Shown here: piece by piece, positions 10,248-21,591 of the stretch | Layout of the letters: every line of letters begins with the position of its first letter | Numbering within the stretch: position 1 is the stretch's first letter | NCBI GenBank assembly: GCA_025526915.1 | Contig: JAHLKH010000071.1 | Span: 1-64,000, forward strand | Direction: 5' to 3' | Source: Entophlyctis helioformis | Taxonomy: Eukaryota; Chytridiomycota; Chytridiomycetes; Chytridiales; Chytriomycetaceae | DNA: 64,000 bases | Program-made: the position numbers and the translations under genes | The notes under the pieces: model-generated | Seen by the model: the letters and a program-made list of their open reading frames with translations, nothing else | The model's database searches: none | What the model was told of the DNA's origin: nothing

Positions 10248-11516
10248 CTACAGACGCCGGCGCTTGCGCTTCTCTGCGTCGCGTGCTTTGGCGAGCTCCA
10301 GCTCGTGTCTGCGCGCGTCGCGTAGGAGGGACTGCTCGAGCCGCTTGGCGGCCTCGTCGGCCTCCTGTGCACACGCGCATGCCGGTATCTAGCCGTCAGC
10401 CCACCAGACACTGCCAGCACGATCGCTGTCGGTGTGGCACATACCTCGTCAACGGGCTCAATCACAGGCAGCTCCTGTCCCTCTGGCAGCGCGTCGCCAT
10501 CAACGGCACCAGCCTGCCCCCTGCCCTTGTCCGTGTCCCTGTGCAGCCAGCCGCTGCTTGCGCGCGTGTATGAGCCGCAGACTCGCCCGCAATCCTCGTT
10601 GGCGAGCAGCGTCTGCGGCAGTCCCTGCCCGCCCACTGGCTCAAACGGCGAATTCTGTAAAACGCCAGCCCACCAGCCAGCCCACGTCACGCCATACAGC
10701 CCGTGATCGCATTGGCCATGTCAGCAACTCTCCGTCCAACCCGACCCCGCACATGCACCCACCTTGTCGACGCCCGCCTCGTCAAACGCCTGCCGATCAA
10801 ACCCACCATCGGCAGCACTCCCACCCGCGGCCGTCCCCAATCGCTGGCGGATCGCTTGCAACTCCATGTCGCGGCTCTCGACCATGGCCATCAGTCTCCG
10901 CGTGCGATCCGCGTACAGCTGCAGCATCTCAAACATGGGCGACACGAGGCTCCGGAACAGCAGATCGCTGGCCACCGAGCCCGACTCGGCGTCTGGCCGT
11001 GCGAGCCGGCCGTCAAACTGCCACTCGAATGGGAGGCTGCCGATGCTGCCGCGGAACGACAGGTCGATTGCCTGGACGAGTGCCGCCAGATCAGTTGCAA
11101 GCAGCCGCAAGCAGCCGCAAGCAGTCCAAGCAGTCGCTAGTGTGCGAAAGAGGCACCCACATGGCCGGTGATGTGTGCGTCGTACTTGAAGGCGGGCGAG
11201 CCCTCGAGCGGCACAAGAAAGTTGCGCACGTAGGCGAGGATCTTGTCGAGCGGCGTCGCAGCCAGGTTGGGGTTCGATCGGCGCAGCTTGTCCCGCACGG
11301 CGTCCGTGTCCGCCTTCTCCCACCACACACGGCGAAAGTCCGAGACGAGCACAACGTACGAGTTGCGGGTGAATGCCGACTGCGTGTAGAGCTGCGGCGT
11401 GAGACGGGTGTGGAACGTGTGCGCAGACGACGGCAGCGTCTCGTTGTCCTTGTTGAGCGGTGTCCACGGCGTGCCTGCCAGCTGCGAACATCTGCCTCGC
11501 TGAGTGCCAGCGTCAT
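10248..11516 (-). CDS. NHEJ1: XLF/Cernunnos-like NHEJ factor
   Basis: An N-terminal head domain matches XLF: TPWTPLN, then TRNSYVVLVSDFRRVWWEKA, and NLAATPLDKILAYVRNFLVP. Next exons give GSIGSLPFEWQF, LLFRSLVSPMFEMLQLYADR and RRLMAMVESRDMELQAIRQR, which is the start of the XLF coiled-coil stalk (compare the LIRPL... and MKDLEIQ blocks of vertebrate XLF). The last exons carry a variable linker and end in a basic AEKRKRRRL terminus, placed like the Ku-binding motif of XLF. Introns are seen at about 11166-11069 and 10763-10657, then the GTATGT donor at about 10443. The ATG at 11516 requires a one-base shift soon after. XLF stimulates XRCC4-ligase IV in end joining (family knowledge). Confidence 0.78.
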
Positions 11517-11572
11517 CTGAACGACGTCTGTGGCACTGCAGGCAAGGACAGAAAGAATCCGTCGAGGCTGGT

Positions 11573-13857
11573 TCATTGCAAGGTACATGGACTGCTGCAG
11601 AGGCCGTTGCAGAGGCCGTTGCAGTGGCTACTACAGACGATCCACCGCCAGATGGACCGACAAACACTGGTGCGATGCGGCGCTTCTTGGCCGCTGGCGT
11701 CGCCGCACCTGCCACGACAGCCGGCTGTCCTGGCTGATCTGGCTGCACAGACGGCACAGACGGCAAGGCGGCACAGATGCAGGCTGCTGCGATTGTTGCT
11801 CGTCAGCCATGGCGACATCCATCGTCTCGTCCTTGTCGTCCGCGTCCTTGCCAGCAGCAAGCCCCGCATCGGCTTCAACACAGCATCACTGACAGCATCG
11901 CTGACGGCAGGCCCTTCGTACACGGCCCCCACTCGCCGTCCTCAAACTCGACCATGGAGCAGAACCCGTCCGACGACGACATGACCAGAACGCGGCCACA
12001 CGCAGACCACGCCACATCCGTCAGCGTCGTGTAGTGCATGTTGGCCAGAACCGCGATGGGACGCGTGTGCTGCGTGTCGTAGACCACAACAGAGTCTTGC
12101 GTGGCGACCGCAAAGATGTAGCGGTAGGGTAAGCGGATGACGGGTGGGATGCCGCGGTCCAGCGTGGGCTGGTGCAGCCGGTACTGGAGCGGGTTGAAGC
12201 GGACGGCAATGGCCGGCGTCTTGTGTCCTGGCAGATGTGCAAGGGGATCGCTGCACCGTGGCCATGGAGGTCAGCCGGCAGTCTGCTGCGGCGATGAGAG
12301 CGAGGCACCTACCCAGACAGCTGCGTCCTGCCAAAAATGTACACAGTGTTGGTGGTCTGCGTGGACGACGGAGTTGCATCGCCCACCAAACCACCAGCAG
12401 TCGGCTGTCCGGTCTTTGTCGACGGTGCTGCTGGCGTGTCCTTGGAGGCTGCAATGCCAGCTGGCGCGATCAGAAGGGATCCGTCCGGCGAGAATGCCAG
12501 ACGGCGGAAGAAAGAAGTGAGGTTCTCGTTGCAGAACAGCGCGCTGACTTTGTCTGATGCGTCCGGTTCCTTTTCTTCCAGCGCGGTGGATGTGCCGGCA
12601 GACTCTATAGATGCAGCCAATGAGTCTGCTATGGGTGCTGCTGCTGCTGCTTCAGGTGGCGCAGAGCCACCAGACATCTTTGCCGTGTCGATCCTAGAGT
12701 GCTTGCAAGCACCTTTGTTGTGATGCTGCCGGTCTTTGATAAGCTGATCGAGTACGTGTTGACGGATCTGCGCAGCAGTGTCAATGCATATCCAATGTGT
12801 CAACCAGACACGATGCCCTGCAATACCTGTCACTGCTCTGCGTGGCAATAAACTGAGACAGAGGGTCCCACGCAACACCCTGGACGAAATGCTGGTGGTC
12901 CGTAAGCACATGAATGCACTTGTCTGCCGGTCCATGCACGATCGGCGTGTTAGCTGCACAGATGGTGCACACGTTGGGGACGCACAGACAGCTGCAAGGC
13001 AAGACCACATGCTTTCTTGGACGTCGTAGATGCGGCAGGTGTTGTCGATGCAGGCAGACAGAATGTAGCGTCCGTTGGGCGACCACGCCAGATCGTACAG
13101 CTCGACGGTTGTGCCACTGGACCATTGGACATTGCAGGCTGTCAGAGCCAGGCCAGCAGTCGACAGCCAGATGGAGCGATGGATCAGTGATCGCCTACCG
13201 CAGCAAGGTGGAGACCCGCCAGGTCTCCTTGGCATCGTCGTCGTTGGCGTCTCCCAGCGCGGGCATGTCGGGTCTGCCCGACACGCTCTGCTGCCAGATC
13301 AGAATAGCGCCGTCTGTGGCGGCCGTCCAGGAGCGTCAGTGCAGCAATGGATGCAGTCAAAGGCGGGCGAGTGCACGCACCATCGCCGCCGGTCGCCAGC
13401 AGGCTTCCTGTGAGACAAGCGACGCACCGAGCAGGGCACGGTCAGTGGCGAGACACACACGCACACGAGACAGAGCGAGACGCACCAGACGGACACCAGC
13501 GCACGCAGTTGACGGCTGCCGAGTGGCGAGACAGCGTCGCCAGATACTCCATGGCCGGCGGCTGGCCGTGCGAGCGCAGCACTCGCCATATCTGCACAAG
13601 GCGGCCAGTCCATCGGTCAGCACATCGGTCAGTCCATCAGCCAGCACATCAGCCGCCTGCAGCACCGATCGCCCACAACCGCAGTGTCCGAAAGGCCTCA
13701 CCCGCGCATGCTGGTCGCCGCCGGCCGTCGCCATCCGCCCAAGCACGGCGTCGGCCGTTCCTGCAGCGGCTGCACGGCACGCAGACGCATGCTCAAAGTC
13801 GACCGAGAAGATGGGCTGGCGCTCGTGCCAGAGGATCTGTAGTGTCTTGGCTCGCAT
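11573..13857 (-). CDS. CHAF1B: Chromatin assembly factor 1 subunit p60 (CAF-1B/Cac2)
   Basis: A WD40 protein in about seven exons. It starts at ATG 13857 with MRAKTLQILWHERQPIFSVD, the diagnostic p60 N-terminus. WD blocks follow: EYLATLSRHSAAVNCVRWCP, GSLLATGGD/DGAILIWQQ, ELYDLAWSPNGRYILSACID, TDHQHFVQGVAWDPLSQFIA, then FFRRLAFSPDGSLLIAPAG, FAVATQDSVVVYDTQHTRPI and HYTTLTDVAWSACGRVLVMS. The C-terminal tail holds a B-domain-like basic motif (AAKKRRIAPVFVG), which in p60 and HIRA binds the histone chaperone ASF1. CAF-1 deposits H3-H4 on replicated DNA. In the tail (about 11720-11960) at least three one-base shifts are needed to keep the natural frame, so the stop (about 11573) is approximate. 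Only about 60 bp separate it from the XLF start on the same strand. Confidence 0.85.
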
Positions 13858-13931
13858 GATGCCCTTGTGGACAAGTGGGCAGGTGTCCGATTCGGCCACT
13901 TGAACGGTAAGCGCTCCACGATCACGCCGAG
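13858..13931. promoter_or_regulatory. Bidirectional spacer CHAF1B / INCENP
   Basis: There are 73-74 bp between the divergent ATGs of CAF-1 p60 and INCENP, both S-phase or mitotic functions. A shared cell-cycle promoter is an inference from spacing only; no motif is claimed. Confidence 0.3.
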
Positions 13932-14060
13932 ATGGTCGAGACTGCCACTGCGACGACGGCGACGGCGAGGGGCGGCACGGCTGGCAAGACGGCCGCCAAG
14001 ACGGCCGCCGCAGCAAAGAGAAGGGCGGTCAAGCCCAAGGAGCAGCCGGGCCATGAGCAG

Positions 14061-14093
<33 letters not shown>

Positions 14094-17000
14094 GCGCTGA
14101 GCGGGCTGATGCTCGCCTTCCACGCCGCCCTGCACACAGCCAACCAGCGATCGGAGGATGCGCTGTCGCAGCGTCTGGCGCTGCTCAAGGCCAGTCTGCA
14201 GGCCATGGCCACCAAGAAGCAGCAGCAGCAGCAGCAGGATAAGGAGCACCCTCAGGAGCAGCAGCAGCAGCCACTGGAACAGCCACTGGAACAGCCACTG
14301 GAACAGCCTCAGGAACAGCCTGTGCAAGAGCAGATGCTCGTTGAGCAAGCAGCCGCCAGCAGCACGGCCGAGAACAGCGTCGAGACTGCGGCTGCTGACG
14401 ACGTGGACATGGACGCCGTCGACCTATCCGCTGCTGTCCAGCCAGCGAGCGACGCCTGTGCCGAGGAAGTGTCCGAGCAGCCTCCCCAGCCGCAGACTGC
14501 AAAGGGCAAGGTGCGTGCGGCCAAGAAACCGCGCGCCAAGGCCGCCAAGGCGGACTCGAGCGGCGTCGCTGCCTCGCCTGCAACGACGGCCGACCCTGCC
14601 GATCAGCTGCCGTCGGACGCTTTGGCTGCACCAGACACGTCCGAAGCAGCTGCCGCCTCGTCTTCTCAGACGCGCGAGCCTGTAGAGCCGGCTTCCGAGA
14701 TGCTGCTCGATGCGTCCATCGACTCGAGTTCAGCCAGCCAGATCGACCTTGACACATCGAGCACCGCCGCGCCAGCTGCTGCCCCGTCCGACCCTGCTCG
14801 CAAGAGCAAGCGCACCAAGGTGGCGGCTGCTGCCGGACCACTGCCCTCTGCAGATCCTGCGGTCGCCCCAGCTCGCAAAGAACGTGCAACACGAGCCAAG
14901 CGTGGCAAGGCTGCTACGGCTCTTGAAGACGGCGATGCCGCGTCAGAGGGAACCAGCGCGTCCAATGCCGACGTCGAGACAGAGGCTGCGTCAGCACCAA
15001 GCGATACTCCGACTCCTCCAAACGAGCCTGTCCTAACTCCAGCTGCTCGCGATGACAGCACTGGTGTTGCCGTTGACGCGTCCATTCAGCAACCAGCGAC
15101 TGGTGGCGATGCCGGCGCTGCTGATGCCAACGAGACCCAAGAAACAGCAACAGAGCCGCAGGCCCGCAATCCGGCCGATGATGCTCGTGCTGCTACTGAG
15201 ACGCAGGTCGGCACTAGCTCTGCTGCCGATCAGCCTGACAAGCCAGCCTCGCCAGAAGCAGAGCCTGTTTTGCCCGTCGAGAAGACACCTGTGGATGCGT
15301 CGGTGGAGTCGGCTGCGGACTCGACGATGCCAGCCATCCCTGCTGCAGACGTCTCAGAGCCTGTACAGCCGCCAGTCGCACAAGAGCAGCCCATAGCAGC
15401 CGTCGCGGCCATACCAGAGCAGCCACAACAGCCAGAGCAACAGGCAACAACCACCGAGACAACAGCCACAAGGAAGCAGCCAACTCGATCACGTGTCGCA
15501 AAGATGGCCGGTCTCTCTGACCTGAGCATTGGCTCCGAGAGTGTCGTTGCACCGCTCAGCACCACGGGCATGATGGGCATGATGCAGAAGCTGCCCAAGC
15601 TTGGTCGCTCAACGCATTCCAAAGTCTCAGACGCGTCATCCACCTCGTCATCACTCGGACTCGCGGATAGGGCCGTGCAAGCCACGGCCAAGCGGTCGCT
15701 CGAGTCTGTCACCGAGGTCGAGGAGACTGGCGCAGTGTCAGCAATCAAGCGACCCAAGCCTGCCGATGTCCCTGCCGATGTCCCTGCCGATGCCCGGGTT
15801 GCGACGCCAGCTGTCGATCCGGTTGCACCTGCGCAGATCTCGTCTGCAGTCTCATCAGCCGTTCCACCAGCCCAACCATCGCAGTCCCAGCCATCGCAGT
15901 CGTTTGGTCCGCCAAGCATGCTCAAGCAGATTGCTTCTCAAGTCGATGCCAATCGAGAGATTAGCGATCTGCGCATGAAGACGGTGCACTCCATCTCGCT
16001 GGACATGCTCCGCAAAGGACTCAGCAAAACGACTGCGGTTCCTGCTTTACCGTCCTCTTCGGCTCCCGTCCCCATTCCCGTTCCCGCTCCAGCCACAGCT
16101 CACAACCTCCAACTGACGCGCCACTGCCCGCACCGGTCCCTGTGCCTGCTGTCGAGCCAACGGTCGTTGACGCGTTCGCAATCGCAGCAAGAGCAGAGGC
16201 TTGCATCGGCTGGGCCGATTGGAACCCCGATGGAGCCAGTGGTCACTGCCCATCCTGTTGTGGCCGATGTGGTTGACGCCAGCCTGGACGACGTCGAGAT
16301 GAACACGACCGTTGGATCTGTCCAGAAAGACACAACTGCTGACAGGGTTGTGGTTGGCAATGCGTCATCTACATCCACTGAGACCGTCGCTGATGCTGCG
16401 GATGATGCACCTGCACCTGCTGCCTCTGCTGAGACGGCAGGCTCGTCGCGATTGCTGCGTACTGGGTCGTTTGGGTCCATGGGCTCGACCACTTCGTCTG
16501 CATCTGCGACAACGAGTGCAAGTGCAAGTGCGGCTGTTGTGTCGCACATCCCTGTTGCGTTCAAGAGCGTCGCGGCTGGTGGGCCGACCGGGATCCCCAT
16601 TCCAGCACAGCATGCGACTGCATCTTCGATCCCATCAGCACCAAGCATGACCGGCTCAGCAGCTACAGCAATTGCTCCTGTGTCTGCTCCTGTGTCTGCT
16701 CCTGTGTCTGCTCCTGTGTCTGCTGCTGCGTCTGCTGCGTCTGCTGCGTCTTCTGCGTCTTCTGCGTCTGCTGCGTCTACTAAAGCCAAACCAAAGGCCA
16801 AGCCGGAGATCAAGTCGTTGCAAGCTGCTGCGCTGGCGGCTCAAAAGGTTTGCTTGCGGGCATGATCTGCCCGGCTCGTCGTGACTGTCATTGACAAGGC
16901 GCTGTGCAGGAGCAAGCGGAGAAGGAGAGACGGGCAGCCATGGCCAAGAAGCGAGAGAACGCCATCAAGGACCGCGAGGCTGCTGTTGCTGCCTCGTCAA

Positions 17001-18142
17001 CTGCTGCGCCGTCGGCATCGGGTGCAGGTGCAACCAACAAGCGACGCGTTGAAGACGACACGGCTGCCGGACACGCGCAGCCGACTGCCCCGACAGGGCT
17101 CTCTGGACTGTCTGGTCTGGTAAAGGCCAAGGCTGTGAGTGGATTGCCGCTGGATGCAGAAGAGCTGTGTATTGACAGCGTGGCATTGGCTGATGTGGAC
17201 AGGCCCAACAACAACAGCAACAGCAACAGCAACAATCAACAGCAGCAGCCCCGCCGGCCATCTCAACGCTCGTTTCTGCTGGCACATCAACAGGCGTGCC
17301 CAAGATCCTTTTAACGCTCAAGACCAATGCTGGCGATGCAAACCCAGTCATCAAGCCTGTACGAGTTGCGGGTCGTGGCAGTTGCAGTTGCCAAGTGCAG
17401 ATGTTTCTAACACGATCACTGCAATCGTGATGCACAGAAACTGCCACTGCTGGGTAGCTACCAGGGACCATCGACAGCCAAGGGATACGGCGGACCCAGC
17501 AACGCGCCAGCTGTGCCGTCATCAACATCCAGTCAGCTGCTCAAGGCGACGCTGACGAATCAGGCCAACAAGGCACTGTCTGCCAACCCGGCGCTTCCGG
17601 CGAATGCAGTGACGCCCAAGCCCAAGCCTGGCAAGGGACTGAATTCGATCGTGGGCGAGGACGGCGAGCTGCCATCTCCGGCGTCCGAGTACTCCGACTC
17701 TGGCTCAGATTCTGACGACGAGTACGGTGGCCATGATGCAGGCACCTCCAGAATCCTTGGCGGCGGCAACGGCGCATCGCGACACAAGAAGAAGGGCAAC
17801 CACAAGAAAGTGGCCGACTGGGCCAACACACCCGAAGTGCAACGGCTGCTGCTTGCCCAGCAGAGCAAAGACCCAGACCTTGTCTTTGCGGGCATGCGGA
17901 CCAAGATCGATCTCCACGAGGTCCTGGGCAATGTCGTTGATGTGTCGAGGCACCGTGTTCGCAAGGACACGGGCAACTGGGAGCTGGATGGATTGCGGCG
18001 CGAGGAGGACCTGGAGTACAAGCGCAAGATGGGGTTTGTGGGGCATGAGCAAGGCGGCAGTGGCAGCGGTGGAAGTGGCAGCGCCAGCAATGGCAGTGGC
18101 AGTGGGTTTGGCATGCACTACGATGGCGGCGACGATGAATGA
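13932..18142 (+). CDS. INCENP: Inner centromere protein (INCENP/Sli15)
   Basis: A large protein of about 1,340 aa. Exon 1 (13932-16847) is almost wholly disordered: poly-Gln, QPLE repeats, Ala/Thr/Ser-rich stretches and four tandem APVS units from a 12-bp repeat at about 16678-16725. Exon 2 starts at 16910 with EQAEKERRAAMAKKRENAIK, resembling the INCENP helical region. The last exon starts at about 17448. The C-terminus carries the Aurora-binding IN-box: GELPSPASEYSDSGSDSDDE, then KKVADWANTPEVQRLLLAQQ and SKDPDLVFAGM. INCENP is the scaffold of the chromosomal passenger complex with Aurora B. Residues after the IN-box are Gly/Ser rich. One-base shifts occur near 16100-16200 (compensated) and 17240. 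Confidence 0.82.
16678..16725 (+). repeat. 12-bp coding minisatellite (APVS x4)
   Basis: The 12-bp unit ctcctgtgtctg is repeated four times in tandem. It is followed by tgctgcgtctg-type variants and encodes Ala-Pro-Val-Ser repeats in the disordered region of INCENP. Confidence 0.8.
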
Positions 18143-18316
18143 AGCGTGGACTAAGCTTTCGCCTTGCGCCACCTTGGTCCCGTTGTGTGAGCAAAGATGG
18201 CTCACGAGGACTTCAGGGCTGATCATCTGATCCGCCGACTACCATAAAAACTGCAAGTACTTCGAGGGTTCCCTTCCATACCACACGAACACTCCGCGAA
18301 CCAACAACACACAAGC

Positions 18317-19547
18317 ATGACCAGCATTGCAGACGAACACGCAGCCGTCCTCGCCACCACGCCCCGCAACGCAGCAGGGATCCCCATCCCCGCCACGCTC
18401 GAGCAGCTCGTTGCAGCCATCCACGCCGAGCTCGACGGCGAAGGCCTGGACTCGGCCTCGGTCGACGTGGACCGCATCCAGACCATCATGGCCGGCTACA
18501 AGTCGAACCCGGACGACTGGGAGCGCTTTGCGCTGTTTGACGGCTCGAGGTACACCCGCAACCTCGTCGACGGCGGCAACGGCAAGTTCAATCTGATGAT
18601 TCTGTGCTGGGGCGCTGGACAGGCAAGGTAGGCCCTCACTCTTCTGCTCGCTCGCCTACCCTCTGCTCTGTGCTCTCTGCTTGCTGTGCTGCTTCTGGTG
18701 GACGCTGGGCGATGCTGTGTTGTGCTGTGCTGTGCTGTGTTGGCGGTGGACGCACGGCGTTCTGGTGAGCAGACAAGGCCAGCCTGCGGCAGGTGTGTGG
18801 GCAGCCACTATCGACTGCCTGCCCTATCAGTCTGTCTGCCTGTCTGCCTGTCTGCCTGCCCACCCGCCCGCTGCCGCCGTCGCCTTGCCACGGCCACTCC
18901 ACCTTCCCCACAGTCGCGCATTCTGATTGGTCGATTTGGCCCCACTGCCGTTCCGCCAGTCAGCTGTTCCTGCCGACACAGCATTGCTTCTGGCGGCAGC
19001 CCTGTGACCCCGCGTGTGACCCTGCCCTGTGGTGCCGCGTGACACGCACTAACGCCACCAACGCAGTCCCATCCACGACCACGCCAACTCGCACTGCGTG
19101 CTCAAGGTCCTTGACGGCAACATCTGTGAGACCCAGTACGAGTGGCCGGAGGCATCATCGCCCTCTGGCACATCCGCACCTGCGCCTGCACATGCACCCG
19201 ACGCGCACGGAAACTACTCGTCATCCGCCGGCATGCACGTCAAGCAGGAAGCCACCTACTCGACCGACGCCGTCACGTACATGCACGATAAGATCGGTCT
19301 GCACAAGGTGTGCAACCCCACATCCCGCGGCGCCGTCTCGCTGCATCTCTACACGCCGCCCATCGACACGTGCACCACGTTCTGCGAAAAGACGGGCACG
19401 AGCCGGCCCTCGGGCAAGTGCGTGTTCTACTCGAACCGCGGCGAGCGGTGCACGTACATTGACGACATCAAGGAGAGCCTGGGCCGCAAGGGGCTCGAGT
19501 GCTCGGCAGGATCTGGCATGGGTGCTGCGGCCAAGCGGATGGCATGA
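18317..19547 (+). CDS. CDO1: Cysteine dioxygenase
   Basis: There are two exons, 18317-18627 and 19067-19547, with a 439-nt intron whose acceptor follows cactaac...cgcag. The join recreates the cupin metal site [13 protein letters not shown]. The two His of HxH, the Cys of SHC (cross-link position in mammalian CDO), the third His ligand in KIGLHKV and the Tyr in SLHLYTPP are all present. YTRNLVD precedes the site. CDO oxidises L-cysteine to cysteine sulfinate with Fe(II) and O2. A loop between the second strand and the third ligand (about 60 residues, Pro/Ala/His rich) is longer than in the mammalian enzyme. The neighbour downstream on the same strand is a molybdate transporter, which could be functionally connected through sulfite oxidation. 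Confidence 0.9.
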
Positions 19548-19755
19548 TGTGCGTGGTCTGTTGTCTGACCACGGTTACCCTCTTTCCCTTTCCCTTTCTT
19601 TATCGTACCATTGAACAAAGCATCACACTCTGCATCGGTTTGTCGACACCTTCTGTAAGATAGTCGACCACAGTGGACCACTTTGCTTTCCGTCTTCCGG
19701 CTTCCGACCACTTGCCGGATTATTTCGGAACAACTCTTGCCTCACAAACATCACC

Positions 19756-21328
19756 ATGGCTGGCCAGCTCCGCAGCAAGGTTGGATTCGTTGTGTCTGAA
19801 GCGTCTGGCGCTCTTGGTGAGTGTGCCCATCATGTGTCTGCCAGCAACGACTGCTGCTGCCAGATGCTGCCAGGTGCTGACGGCACGGCTTGCTGATGCG
19901 GTGCACCTGAAGGCGACCTCGGCACTCTGCTGCCGATCCTGGTGTCGCTCGGCAGGACGGGGCAAATATCGCTCACCTCGTCGCTCGTCTTTGGCGGCGC
20001 CTTCAACATCATCACCGCACTCCTCTACAATGTCCCTGTGAGTAGCATGCGTCTGCTCGCTCGCTCGCACACCAATCACTCCATCCATGCACTCTGACAT
20101 GCCAATGGACGCCTTTGGCTCGAGCAAAGATGTGTGTGCAGCCCATGAAGGCCATCTCAGCCTCTGCGCTGGCATCGAACCTGTCGCAGGCAGAGATCGT
20201 CAGCGCCGGCATGACCGTGTCGGCAGTGGTCCTTTTCCTCGGCGCCACCGGGCTGATCAACGTCGTCAACAAGTACATCCCGCTCCCGCTTGTCCGCGGC
20301 ATCCAGCTCGGCGCCGGCCTGGCTCTGTTCATCAAGGGTGCCGAGTCCGTGCTCAAGGCCAGCCCCTTCTACTTTGGCGGTTACTCGTGGATGGACAACT
20401 ACCTCGTCGCGATGCTGTCGTTCATGCTCGTCATGGTGCTCTACCGATCCAAAGTCAATCCGGCCGCGCTCATCCTGTTTGCCATCGGCATCGCGTTCGC
20501 TGCTGTCCGGATGACGGGCACAGGCCTGCCGCTGCCCAAGACGGGTCTCGTGTTCCCGGCTCCCGCCGCACCGTCGTGGTCGCAGTTTGTGTCCGGCATG
20601 CTCAATGCGGGTCTCGGACAGCTGCCTCTGACGCTACTCAACTCGGTCATTGCCGTCTCCAAGCTCGCTGACGATCTGTACCCGACCCGCAACCATCCCG
20701 TCGCGTCTGTCACGTCGGTCGCCGTCTGTGTCGGTCTCATGAACCTGACCAGCGCTTGGTTTGGCTGTGTGCCGTACTGCCACGGTGTAAGCTACATCCT
20801 GCTATGTATTCCGCGCGCTCGCCTTGCTCACCATCCTGCCTGCCATCGTGCCTGCCATCCAACACGATCCTTCTCGCCTCTCTGCAGTCCGGCGGTCTGG
20901 CTGCTCAATACCGCTTTGGCGCTCGCACCGGCATCAGCATCACAGGTCTCGGCATCGCCAAGATTCTGTTTGGTCTCCTCTTTGGCAGCTCCCTCGTCCT
21001 CCTCTTCCAGACGATCCCAAACTCTATCCTCGGCGTCATGCTGGTCATTGCTGGCCTGGAGCTCTCCGCTTGCGTCCGCGACATTGGCGTCAACGCCACT
21101 CCAGACGAGCGTTCCGACGACTACACCATCATGCTCGTCACGGCCGGTGGCATTCTTGGCTTCAAGAACGACGGCGTTGGTTTCCTCATGGGTGTTGCTG
21201 CGTTCTTCCTTGTGCGTGTGAGCCGCGCGCTCGACAACGGCGAGAAGGTGTCGCTCGCCACATTCGTGTGCCAGGACAACACTGCCACCGCCAAGTCTCC
21301 GTCCGCAGACACGATCGTTGTTGTCTGA
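19756..21328 (+). CDS. MOT1-family molybdate transporter
   Basis: There are four exons: 19756-19816, 19913-20037, 20130-20786 and 20888-21328, with all phases consistent. The protein is about 427 aa with about ten hydrophobic helices. It carries both signatures of the MOT1 branch of the SulP-related family: GDLGTLLPILVSLG near the N-terminus with VQPMKAI in the next exon, and VPYCHG/SGGLAAQYRFGART across the third intron. MOT1 proteins import or move molybdate for molybdenum-cofactor synthesis and lack the STAS domain of sulfate carriers, as here. The C-terminus is short and ends in DTIVVV. The start is set by MAGQLRSKVGFVVSEASGAL directly before the DLGT motif. Confidence 0.85.
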
Positions 21329-21591
21329 ACGTTGACAAAGTGTGCAATAAATTCCCATTTGTGTCGATGATGTCATTGTGCCGCCTGGCCTCGCACGGAC
21401 AGGTGGGGGCGAGACGCGGCACAAAGGCACACGTCACTTCTCTTTATGTCATAAAGTGCAGCTGTCAGCGGTCGTCCTGTTTTCCTTGTCATTTACAAAC
21501 CAGTACAGCAACCAAATCGTACAGCACTCTCTCCTCCCACACACACAGTCCACAGCACGCACATTTCCGAACCCCGTCGATAACCAGAAAC

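Noticed and set aside
18926..18940. CCAAT-type promoter element (gattggtc)
   Set aside because: It lies inside the CDO intron, not upstream of a start, so it is probably coincidental.
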